In this document: positions 7,289-12,452 of the stretch, one piece after another
How positions within the stretch are numbered: the first letter of the stretch is position 1
Layout of the letters: each line of letters starts with the position of its first letter
Source of the DNA: Paracoccaceae bacterium
GTDB taxonomy: Bacteria > Pseudomonadota > Alphaproteobacteria > Rhodobacterales > Rhodobacteraceae
Assembly (NCBI GenBank): GCA_007121115.1
Contig: SKMI01000291.1
Location: 1-12,452 of the forward strand
Length of the DNA: 12,452 nucleotides
Direction of reading: 5' to 3'
Position numbers and translations under genes: made by a program
Notes under the pieces: generated by a model
What the model saw: only the letters and a program-made list of their open reading frames with translations
Databases searched by the model: none
What the model was told of the DNA's origin: nothing

Positions 7289-7355
7289 ATTGAAGCGCGT
7301 GGAAGCGCATGGCTGCCGTGCTCAGGACGGAGATCGGATTAAGAAGGACCTCTTC

Positions 7356-7940
7356 ATGTTCTACAAGGATGATCGACTCGCGCTTTTCATCGACGGGTCC
7401 AGCCTTTACGCTGCCGGCAAGGCGTTGGGTTTCGACATAGATTACAAGCTTCTGCGCCAGGAGTTCATGCGCCGGGGCAAGATGCTGCGCGCCATCTACT
7501 ACACCGCCCTGCTGGAAAGCGATGACTATTCGCCGATCCGGCCGCTTGTCGACTGGCTGCACTACAACGGTTACAGTATGGTGACAAAACCGGCCAAGGA
7601 GTACATCGACTCCATGGGGCGGCGTAAGGTCAAGGGCAACATGGATATCGAGCTTGCGGTGGATGCGCTGGAACTGGCGCCGCGGCTGGACCATGCGGTG
7701 TTGTTCTCCGGCGACGGGGATTTCAAGCCTCTGGTCGAAAGCCTCCAGCGGCAGGGCGTGCGGGTGTCGGTGGTTTCGACCATCCGCTCCAGCCCGCCGA
7801 TGATCGCCGACGACCTGCGCCGTCAGGCCGACAATTTCATCGAACTGGACGAGCTGCGCGACGTCATCGGTCGCCCGCCCCGCGAACAGCGTGAGCCGCG
7901 CGAGACCCGCTCCGAAGAACCCAGCGGCGTCGGACGCTGA
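7356..7940 (+). CDS. NYN domain protein (LabA/DUF88 family, PIN-like putative ribonuclease)
   Basis: A 194-residue protein of the NYN superfamily, PIN-fold proteins thought to be metal-dependent RNases or RNA-binding proteins. The acidic motifs are FIDGSSLYAAGK (11-22, D13), VKGNMDIELAVDAL (92-105, D97 and D103) and LFSGDGDFKPLV (116-127, D120 and D122). The core ends around FIELDELRDVIG. The last 20 residues are an Arg/Glu/Pro-rich tail, probably disordered and possibly nucleic-acid binding. I chose the ATG at 7356 because AAGGA (7344-7348) is seven bases upstream and the homologues I recall begin MFYKD. An upstream in-frame ATG at 7290 lacks a good site. The first motif has Ser (AGC) where NYN proteins usually have Asn (DGxN). 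The RNA target is unknown. It stands alone, divergent from folK and ended by a strong terminator. Confidence 0.88.
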   Translation: MFYKDDRLALFIDGSSLYAAGKALGFDIDYKLLRQEFMRRGKMLRAIYYTALLESDDYSPIRPLVDWLHYNGYSMVTKPAKEYIDSMGRRKVKGNMDIELAVDALELAPRLDHAVLFSGDGDFKPLVESLQRQGVRVSVVSTIRSSPPMIADDLRRQADNFIELDELRDVIGRPPREQREPRETRSEEPSGVGR

Positions 7941-7967
7941 CACGCCAGCCGCGGACCGACAGGTTGC

Positions 7968-8006
7968 AGCCCCTGCGCCCCAAAATGGCGCAGGGGCTTT
8001 TCTCTT
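7968..8006 (+). terminator. Strong intrinsic terminator of the NYN gene
   Basis: A perfect 12-bp stem AGCCCCTGCGCC (7968-7979) / GGCGCAGGGGCT (7987-7998) with a 7-base loop is followed by TTTTCTCTT. It is 28 bases after the NYN stop and is the clearest rho-independent terminator in the window. Confidence 0.9.
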
Positions 8007-8029
8007 GTCCGGTGCCTTGGCACCGGACA
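8006..8029. other. Perfect hairpin immediately after the terminator
   Basis: TGTCCGGTGCC (8006-8016) and GGCACCGGACA (8019-8029) form an 11-bp perfect inverted repeat. It folds as a 10-bp stem with a CUUG tetraloop, abutting the T-tract of the preceding terminator. No T-tract follows on either strand, so it does not look like a second classic terminator. It may protect an RNA 3' end from the minus-strand gene, bind a protein, or be a remnant repeat. Confidence 0.55.
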
Positions 8030-8039
8030 GCGCCCGCGA

Positions 8040-8077
8040 AGCGCCCCGAAAACGAAATCGAGAGGGGGCGGGGCGCT
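8040..8077 (-). terminator. Possible terminator of the TauE/SafE gene
   Basis: AGCGCCCCG (8040-8048) and CGGGGCGCT (8069-8077) form a perfect 9-bp stem with a 20-base loop, 35 bases past the stop of the minus-strand exporter gene. Only TTCG follows the stem on that strand, so intrinsic termination is doubtful and the loop is long. Confidence 0.35.
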
Positions 8078-8112
8078 GAGCGGGCGCTTCAGACGCCGCG
8101 TCCGGCGCGCCC

Positions 8113-8892
8113 TCACCCGAAAAGCGCCAGCCGCAACAGGTTCAGCCCCGTCAGCACCAGCATCACCAGCGTCCAGCGCCGGAAGCGGCCTGCGTCCAGC
8201 CGGTCCTGGATGTAATAGCCGATCCACATGCCGATCATGGCAGGCACGACCAGCAGCGCCGACACCGGGATGCTGGCCGCGTTCAGCACCCCCGATTGCA
8301 GATGCGCAAACAGCAGCACCACCGCCCCCATCAGGAACACCACGCCTTGCACACGCACCATCTCGCGCGGCTCGGCCCCGGTGGAGAGCAGATAGACGAT
8401 CAGCGGCGGCCCCCAGACGCCCGAGACCCCGCCATAAAGCCCGCCGATGATCCCCAGCCCCCATTCCGCGCGGCGCCGCCGTTCCACCCGGATCCGCAGC
8501 GGAATGCCCAGCAGTTGCACCAGCGCAAAAGCCACGATCGGCCCGCCCAAGAGCCCCAGCATCAGCCGCTCGGGCAGGAAGGGCAGCATCTGCGCGCTGA
8601 TGACCAGAAACACCGCGATGGCGGTCATCATCCGCCAGTATTTCCGCACCGACCCCCAGGCCTCGGCCATGCCCTGCCGGAACGCCTGGCTGAAATTGGT
8701 GACCAGCGTGGGCAGGATCAGGGCCGCAATCGCCATCTCCACGCTCATGATCGACGGAAAGGTCGAGATCAGGATCATCGGCATGGCGAAGCCCAGCGCG
8801 CCCTTGACCGTGCCCGCGAACAGCGTCAGCGCCGCCGCCACGGCCAGCGCCAACGGTGCCAACGCCAGCGTTTCCAGCCCGCCCAGTCCCAT
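8113..8892 (-). CDS. TauE/SafE family membrane transporter (probable anion/sulfite-type exporter)
   Basis: A 259-residue polytopic inner-membrane protein of the TauE/SafE (former DUF81) family, whose characterised members move sulfite, sulfoacetate or related organic anions. The family's duplicated signature is visible: LFAGTVKGALGFAMPMI (24-40) in the first half and GLYGGVSGVWGPPLIVYLL (151-169) in the second. About seven to eight hydrophobic segments cover roughly 12-30, 36-65, 88-105, 111-132, 145-170, 181-198, 206-226 and 239-258. Basic loops (about 71-87 and 133-142) suggest cytosolic sides. The ATG at 8890-8892 has GGAGG (8899-8903 on the plus strand) six bases upstream. No sulfonate or taurine genes are adjacent, so the substrate cannot be inferred. 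It is divergent from the acyl-CoA dehydrogenase gene. Confidence 0.88.
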   Translation of the reverse strand: MGLGGLETLALAPLALAVAAALTLFAGTVKGALGFAMPMILISTFPSIMSVEMAIAALILPTLVTNFSQAFRQGMAEAWGSVRKYWRMMTAIAVFLVISAQMLPFLPERLMLGLLGGPIVAFALVQLLGIPLRIRVERRRRAEWGLGIIGGLYGGVSGVWGPPLIVYLLSTGAEPREMVRVQGVVFLMGAVVLLFAHLQSGVLNAASIPVSALLVVPAMIGMWIGYYIQDRLDAGRFRRWTLVMLVLTGLNLLRLALFG

Positions 8893-8971
8893 GCCATGCC
8901 TCCGCTGCCCAACGCCCCGCCGCTATACCGGCTCCGGCGCCGCGCTGCATCGCCAAAATCGGGCGCGACAT

Positions 8972-9052
8972 TTTCGCAAAGCGCCCACACAGTTCTTGAA
9001 TTTTTGTTGCGCTGCACCTGCAAAGCCCCTATGTCATGCCGCAACTGCGAAA
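8972..9052. promoter_or_regulatory. Symmetric short repeats around the dehydrogenase promoter
   Basis: TTTCGCA (8972-8978) and its perfect reverse complement TGCGAAA (9046-9052) flank the promoter with centres 74 bases apart, about seven helical turns. GCAAAGC also occurs as a direct repeat (8976-8982 and 9020-9026), 44 bases apart. TTGC and GCAA (9007-9010, 9020-9023) face each other over the spacer. Such TGC/GCAAA-rich words resemble, from memory, operators of short-chain acyl-CoA regulators (RamB/PccR type) and PhaR in this group. The match is imperfect and the regulator is a guess. Confidence 0.3.
9007..9035 (+). promoter_or_regulatory. Candidate promoter of the acyl-CoA dehydrogenase gene
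   Basis: TTGCGC (9007-9012), a 17-base spacer and TATGTC (9030-9035) place a transcription start near 9042, about 26 bases before the ATG at 9068. The TTG and TAT cores match sigma-70-type boxes in alphaproteobacteria. The spacer contains the TGC-rich sequence CTGCACCTGCAAAG. Confidence 0.45.
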
Positions 9053-9067
9053 TGACCGGAGAGCCCC

Positions 9068-10753
9068 ATGCCCCATGACGGCCAACAGCTGCCCGAAACC
9101 CGCCTACCCGACCTGCTGACGCTGACCCGCGCCGCCCTTTCCCCGGTCGACGACGCGCTGGCCGCCGCCACCGAAAGCCTGCGCGCCCGCGTGGCCCCCG
9201 GCGGCAAGGTCGATGCAAGCGCGCTCGAGGCCGACCAGCACGCCGCCCACGCGCTGGCCTGGGTCGCCACCTATGCCGAAGCGCTGCGCCAGATGCAGGG
9301 TTGGGCCGAGCGGCTGGAAGCCGAAGGGGCTTTCGGCGAGATGGAAGCGCTGATCCTTCAGATCGCGTTCGGCGAATACCTCAACCAGATCGCCGGCGGC
9401 ATCCCCATGAGCCAGGGCGAGACCGCGCGGCTGTCGGATATCGGCATCACGGCGGCACTGGACACGGCAGAAGCCACTGCACTCCGCACCCGCGGCAACA
9501 CTGCCGCCGCCCGCGCCCGGTTGGTGGAGCTGATGCGCGACAACGGCGGGCGCGCCACCTTCGGCGCCACCGGGCTGGACGACGAGCTGGAGATGATCCG
9601 CGACCAGTTCCACCGCTACGCCGACGAACGCGTCAGCCCGGACGCGCATGACTGGCACCTGAAGGATCAGTTGATCCCGATGGAGGTCATTTCCGAACTG
9701 TCCGAAATGGGCGTCTTCGGCCTGACCATCCCCGAGGAGTTCGGTGGCTTGGGCATGCCCAAATCCGCCATGGCCGTGGTCTCGGAGGAGCTTTCGCGCG
9801 GCTATATCGGGGTCGGCAGTCTGGGCACGCGGTCCGAAATCGCCGCCGAACTGATCCTTTGCGGCGGCACGCCCGAGCAGAAGGCCGAATGGCTGCCGCG
9901 CATCGCCAGCGGCGAGGTGCTGCCAACGGCAGTGTTCACCGAACCCAACACCGGCTCGGACCTGGGCGCGCTGCGCACCCGCGCGGTCAAGCGCGGCGAC
10001 AACTGGGCCATCACCGGCAACAAGACCTGGATCACCCACGCCGCCCGCGCCAACATCATGACCTTGCTGGCCCGCACCGAACCCGAGACCACGGATTACC
10101 GCGGCCTGTCGATGTTCCTGGCCGAAAAGACTGCGGGCGACTGCGCCCACCCCTTCCCCGATGACGGCATCTCGGGTGGCGAGATCGAGGTGCTGGGCTA
10201 TCGCGGCATGAAGGAGTACGAGCTTGGTTTCGATGGGTTCACCGTGCCGGACGCCAACCTTCTGGGCGGGCAGACCGGGCAGGGTTTCAAGCAGTTGATG
10301 CAGACGTTCGAGAGCGCGCGCATCCAGACCGCCGCCCGCGCCGTGGGCGTGGCCCAGAACGCGCTGGAAGTGGCGATGAAGTACGCCGAGGACCGCAAGC
10401 AGTTCGGCAAGCCGCTGATCGTCTTCCCGCGCGTTTCAGGCAAACTGGCGATGATGGCGGTGGAAATCATGGTCGCGCGGCAACTGACCTATTTCAGCGC
10501 CCGCGAGAAGGATGCGGACCGCCGCTGCGACCTGGAGGCCGGGATGGCCAAGCTGCTGGGCGCCCGCGTGGCCTGGGCGGCGGCCGACAACGGCTTGCAG
10601 ATCCACGGCGGCAACGGCTTCGCGCTGGAATACGCGATCAGTCGCATCCTGTGCGACGCCCGTATCCTCAACATCTTCGAAGGGGCGGCCGAAATCCAGG
10701 CGCAGGTGATCGCCCGGCGGCTGCTGGACATCGCCAACGGGCGGCGGAACTGA
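9068..10753 (+). CDS. mcd: Extended acyl-CoA dehydrogenase, probably (2S)-methylsuccinyl-CoA dehydrogenase
   Basis: Most likely oxidises (2S)-methylsuccinyl-CoA to mesaconyl-CoA in the ethylmalonyl-CoA pathway for acetate/C2 assimilation, passing electrons to ETF. At 561 residues it is far longer than ordinary acyl-CoA dehydrogenases (about 380-390). The extra part is an N-terminal helical extension of about 170 residues, including HALAWVATYAEALRQMQGWA (60-79) and GEMEALILQIAFGEYLNQIAGG, as I recall for Mcd. The rest is a standard dehydrogenase fold: FTEPNTGSDLGALRT (flavin/substrate segment), GNKTWITHAARA, YAEDRKQFGKPL, IHGGNGFALEY and IFEGAAEIQAQ, with E538 the expected catalytic base. GGAGAG (9058-9063) precedes the ATG. 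It stands alone, divergent from the exporter gene and convergent with moaA. Family membership is certain; the exact substrate rests on length and recalled similarity. Confidence 0.8.
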   Translation: MPHDGQQLPETRLPDLLTLTRAALSPVDDALAAATESLRARVAPGGKVDASALEADQHAAHALAWVATYAEALRQMQGWAERLEAEGAFGEMEALILQIAFGEYLNQIAGGIPMSQGETARLSDIGITAALDTAEATALRTRGNTAAARARLVELMRDNGGRATFGATGLDDELEMIRDQFHRYADERVSPDAHDWHLKDQLIPMEVISELSEMGVFGLTIPEEFGGLGMPKSAMAVVSEELSRGYIGVGSLGTRSEIAAELILCGGTPEQKAEWLPRIASGEVLPTAVFTEPNTGSDLGALRTRAVKRGDNWAITGNKTWITHAARANIMTLLARTEPETTDYRGLSMFLAEKTAGDCAHPFPDDGISGGEIEVLGYRGMKEYELGFDGFTVPDANLLGGQTGQGFKQLMQTFESARIQTAARAVGVAQNALEVAMKYAEDRKQFGKPLIVFPRVSGKLAMMAVEIMVARQLTYFSAREKDADRRCDLEAGMAKLLGARVAWAAADNGLQIHGGNGFALEYAISRILCDARILNIFEGAAEIQAQVIARRLLDIANGRRN

Positions 10754-10775
10754 ACACCCGCTGACCTGAAACAAT

Positions 10776-10804
10776 GGCGCCCGCCAAATCGGCGGGCGTT
10801 ATGC
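10776..10804. terminator. Bidirectional terminator between mcd and moaA
   Basis: CGCCCGCC (10778-10785) / GGCGGGCG (10791-10798) is a perfect 8-bp stem with an AAATC loop in the 66-base convergent gap. TTATGCGTTT follows on the plus strand and CCATTGTTT on the minus strand. Neither T-tract is long, but the position, 24 bases past the mcd stop, supports use in both directions. Confidence 0.65.
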
Positions 10805-10819
10805 GTTTGGAACCCCGGT

Positions 10820-11824
10820 TTACCCGCCCGTGTGGCTCATGTGGCGCGAGACCTGGCCGTCGACCTTCTGCCGCGAATAGTCGAAATCATGACCCTTGGG
10901 CTTGCGGGTGATCGCCTCGCGAATCGCGTCTTCCAGCACTGCGTCATCCTCTGACGCGCGCAGCGGCGCGCGCAGGTCGGCCATGTCCTCCTGCCCCAGG
11001 CACATGTAAAGCTCCCCGGTGCAGGTCAGCCGCACCCGGTTGCAGCTTTCGCAGAAATTATGCGTCAGCGGCGTGATGAAGCCGATCTTCTGGCCCGTCT
11101 CTTCGATCCGCACGTAGCGCGCGGGGCCGCCCGTGCGCTCGGCCAGATCGACCAGGGTGAAGCGCTCGGCCAGACGCGCACGCAGATCCTTGAGGGACCA
11201 GTATTGATCCAGCCGGTCCTCGTTGCCCAGATCGCCCATGGGCATGACCTCGATCCAGGTCAGGTCCATGTCGCGGTCGGCGCACCATTCCTGCAGGGTG
11301 AACAGTTCGTCTTCGTTGAAGCCCTTCAGCGCCACGGCGTTGATCTTGACGCGCAGCCCGGCCTCCTGCGCGGCCTCGATCCCGTCCAGCACCTGGGCCA
11401 GGCGCCCCCAGCGGGTGATGTCGGCGAACTTCCTGTCGTCCAGCGTGTCCATGGAAATGTTGATCCGCCGCACGCCACACTCCGCCAGGTCGCGCGCGAA
11501 ACGGCGCAACTGGCTTCCGTTGGTGGTCAGCGTCAACTCCTTCAGCGCACCGCTTTCCAGATGCCGGTGCATCCGCTCGAAGAAGGTCATGATCCCCTTG
11601 CGCACCAGCGGCTCACCCCCGGTGATGCGCAGCTTTTCGACCCCCAGCCGCACGAAGGTCGAACACATGCGGTCCAGCTCCTCCAGCGTCAGAAGCTCCT
11701 TCTTCGGCAGGAAGGTCATGTTTTCCGCCATGCAATAGACGCAGCGGAAATCGCAGCGATCCGTGACCGAGACACGGAGATAGCTGATCGGGCGGGCGAA
11801 CGGGTCGATGAGCGGAGTGGTCAT
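10820..11824 (-). CDS. moaA: GTP 3',8-cyclase (molybdenum cofactor biosynthesis protein A)
   Basis: Radical-SAM enzyme that rearranges GTP to 3',8-cyclo-7,8-dihydro-GTP, the first committed step of molybdopterin synthesis (with MoaC). The 334 residues match the family. The SAM [4Fe-4S] motif is C24-x3-C28-x2-C31 in TDRCDFRCVYCM. LRITGGEPLVRKG follows, with the SAM-binding GGEP. The second, substrate-binding cluster motif is C258-x2-C261-x13-C275 (NFCESCNRVRLTC...MC). The C-terminus ends in the functionally required Gly-Gly (HMSHTGG). The reading frame stays open about 290 bases further upstream, but homology begins at the ATG at 11822-11824. That ATG has no Shine-Dalgarno sequence and sits seven bases past a -10-like box, suggesting a leaderless message. 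No other moa, mob or moe gene is in the window. Confidence 0.96.
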   Translation of the reverse strand: MTTPLIDPFARPISYLRVSVTDRCDFRCVYCMAENMTFLPKKELLTLEELDRMCSTFVRLGVEKLRITGGEPLVRKGIMTFFERMHRHLESGALKELTLTTNGSQLRRFARDLAECGVRRINISMDTLDDRKFADITRWGRLAQVLDGIEAAQEAGLRVKINAVALKGFNEDELFTLQEWCADRDMDLTWIEVMPMGDLGNEDRLDQYWSLKDLRARLAERFTLVDLAERTGGPARYVRIEETGQKIGFITPLTHNFCESCNRVRLTCTGELYMCLGQEDMADLRAPLRASEDDAVLEDAIREAITRKPKGHDFDYSRQKVDGQVSRHMSHTGG

Positions 11825-11830
11825 GTTGGG

Positions 11831-11859
11831 TAAATATGCAGTGCGCGGATGGGCGGCAA
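11831..11859 (-). promoter_or_regulatory. Candidate promoter of moaA, giving a leaderless mRNA
   Basis: On the minus strand TTGCCG (11854-11859) and TATTTA (11831-11836) are separated by exactly 17 bases. The moaA ATG begins seven bases past the -10, where transcription should start. There is no ribosome binding sequence between them. Confidence 0.45.
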
Positions 11860-11879
11860 GACTTATCGCGGTTGCCGCC
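11852..11879. promoter_or_regulatory. Inverted repeat linking two divergent promoters
   Basis: GGCGGCAA (11852-11859) and TTGCCGCC (11872-11879) are perfect 8-base inverted arms around a 12-base spacer. Each arm contains the TTGCCG -35 candidate of the gene on its side. The symmetry may simply reflect two back-to-back -35 boxes, or may mark an operator shared by moaA and the lipoprotein gene. Confidence 0.4.
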
Positions 11880-11900
11880 AACCATGGTCGGACGTAACCT
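11872..11900 (+). promoter_or_regulatory. Candidate promoter of the lipoprotein gene
   Basis: TTGCCG (11872-11877), 17 bases, then TAACCT (11895-11900), which keeps the key T, A and final T of a -10 box. The ATG at 11908 follows after seven bases. The spacer holds ACCATGGT (11881-11888), the core of an imperfect 14-base palindrome (11878-11891). Confidence 0.35.
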
Positions 11901-11907
11901 CGACGCC

Positions 11908-12429
11908 ATGAACACGCTTTCCAGACTTGCCCTGCCCCTGTCCACCCTGCTGCTGCTGGCGGCCTGCGGCGGCATTGCCAACCCGTTCCAGCGCGCAGAC
12001 CCGGGCCCGTCGGTGGCGGTAATGTCGCCCGACGGCGATACCGTCCGCCCGCAAACCCGCCCCAGGGCCGAGGCCGATGCCGCGCTGTCACCCTTGGCCC
12101 GCACCGCCGCACGCACCGCCGACACGCTGGACCGCACCACGCCCGAGGAACGCGCCGCCGCCACCGCCCCGGCCACGGGCGGGCAAAGGCTGGGCGAAAC
12201 GCTGGCTTCGCTCGGCAACCCGGCCGAGGGCGGGTTCTGGCTGCGCACCGGGTTGGTCAGCGAGCCCCGCCCCGGGCGCGTTCAGGCGCCGGGCGGCGCT
12301 TCGGCGCAGGTGGAGTTGCGCCCCTCGGGCAATGCGCCCGGCGCGGGCAGCCAGATGTCGCTGGCGGCCTTCCGCGCCATGGATCTGTCCCTGACCGACC
12401 TGCATCGGCTGGAGGTCTTCACACGCTGA
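11908..12429 (+). CDS. Small predicted outer-membrane lipoprotein of unknown function
   Basis: A 173-residue protein with a textbook lipoprotein signal: R6, a hydrophobic stretch (L7-L17) and the lipobox L17-A18-A19-C20. The residue after the cysteine is Gly rather than Asp, so export to the outer membrane is expected. The mature part has an Ala/Pro/Thr/Arg-rich, probably flexible region (about 30-95, including TTPEERAAA). A more conserved-looking C-terminal part follows: LASLGNPAEGGFWLRTGLV, then GAGSQMSLAAFRAMDL and LTDLHRLEVF. I chose the ATG at 11908 because it gives a compact signal peptide and fits a promoter seven bases upstream. An ATG at 11884 is possible. Similar Rhodobacteraceae proteins are, as I recall, sometimes labelled D-galactarate dehydratase; nothing here supports a sugar dehydratase. 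It is divergent from moaA, and no function can be assigned. Confidence 0.8.
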   Translation: MNTLSRLALPLSTLLLLAACGGIANPFQRADPGPSVAVMSPDGDTVRPQTRPRAEADAALSPLARTAARTADTLDRTTPEERAAATAPATGGQRLGETLASLGNPAEGGFWLRTGLVSEPRPGRVQAPGGASAQVELRPSGNAPGAGSQMSLAAFRAMDLSLTDLHRLEVFTR

Positions 12430-12452
12430 GCAGCAAGCCCCGGCGCGCGCCC

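Noticed and set aside
7290..7355. Upstream ATG at 7290 as the start of the NYN protein
   Set aside because: No ribosome site is near it, while AAGGA lies seven bases before the ATG at 7356, where family similarity begins.
8922..8927. TATAGC as a -10 box for the TauE/SafE gene (minus strand)
   Set aside because: No acceptable -35 lies 16-18 bases upstream; the nearest candidate TTGGCG is 23 bases away.
9104..10150. A 348-codon minus-strand frame opposite the dehydrogenase gene
   Set aside because: Antisense shadow of a strongly supported gene with biased composition and no motif.
11825..12112. Upstream extension of the moaA reading frame, which would add 96 residues
   Set aside because: It runs opposite the lipoprotein gene, is Arg/Gly-rich without homology, and MoaA family similarity starts at the ATG at 11824.

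Overview
The window is a GC-rich, gene-dense piece of a bacterial chromosome. Protein sequences and gene order (folK-rpoZ-rel-DUF2062-pdxJ-acpS, a divergent NYN-domain gene, etfBA, and an extended acyl-CoA dehydrogenase of the methylsuccinyl-CoA dehydrogenase type) point to an alphaproteobacterium of the Rhodobacterales (Roseobacter/Rhodobacter/Paracoccus relatives). The genus cannot be told from the sequence alone. Thirteen protein genes are supported. I see no tRNA, rRNA, insertion sequence, prophage or CRISPR array.

Layout. (1) 130-1817, plus strand: etfB and etfA, overlapping by one base and closed by a hairpin. (2) 1818-2009: convergent gap with several hairpins, including a compact GC-rich element that resembles a dispersed Rhodobacterales intergenic repeat. 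(3) 2010-7249, minus strand: a housekeeping block transcribed folK > rpoZ > rel/spoT > DUF2062 membrane protein > pdxJ > acpS (folate, RNA polymerase omega, (p)ppGpp, vitamin B6 and acyl-carrier-protein activation). (4) 7356-7940, plus strand: an NYN/LabA-type putative nuclease, divergent from folK, followed by a very strong terminator and two more perfect stems. (5) 8113-8892, minus strand: a TauE/SafE-type membrane exporter. (6) 9068-10753, plus strand: a 561-residue acyl-CoA dehydrogenase, most likely methylsuccinyl-CoA dehydrogenase of the ethylmalonyl-CoA pathway, with a promoter region rich in symmetric short repeats. (7) 10820-11824, minus strand: moaA (molybdenum cofactor). (8) 11908-12429, plus strand: a small lipoprotein of unknown function, divergent from moaA.

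How the genes relate. The acyl-CoA dehydrogenase would hand electrons to the ETF encoded at the other end of the window, and ETF passes them to the quinone pool. The minus-strand block joins growth-rate control (omega, Rel) to cofactor and lipid-precursor genes. Its order is the usual one for this group, except that the lepB-rnc-era genes that commonly follow acpS are absent here and replaced by a convergent etfBA operon.

This is mostly an ordinary chromosomal region. The points most worth a second look are the mirror-image, probably leaderless promoters between moaA and the lipoprotein gene, the symmetric repeats around the dehydrogenase promoter, the Asn-to-Ser change in the NYN active-site motif, and the hairpin clusters in the two gaps. 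I found no convincing undescribed multi-gene system.
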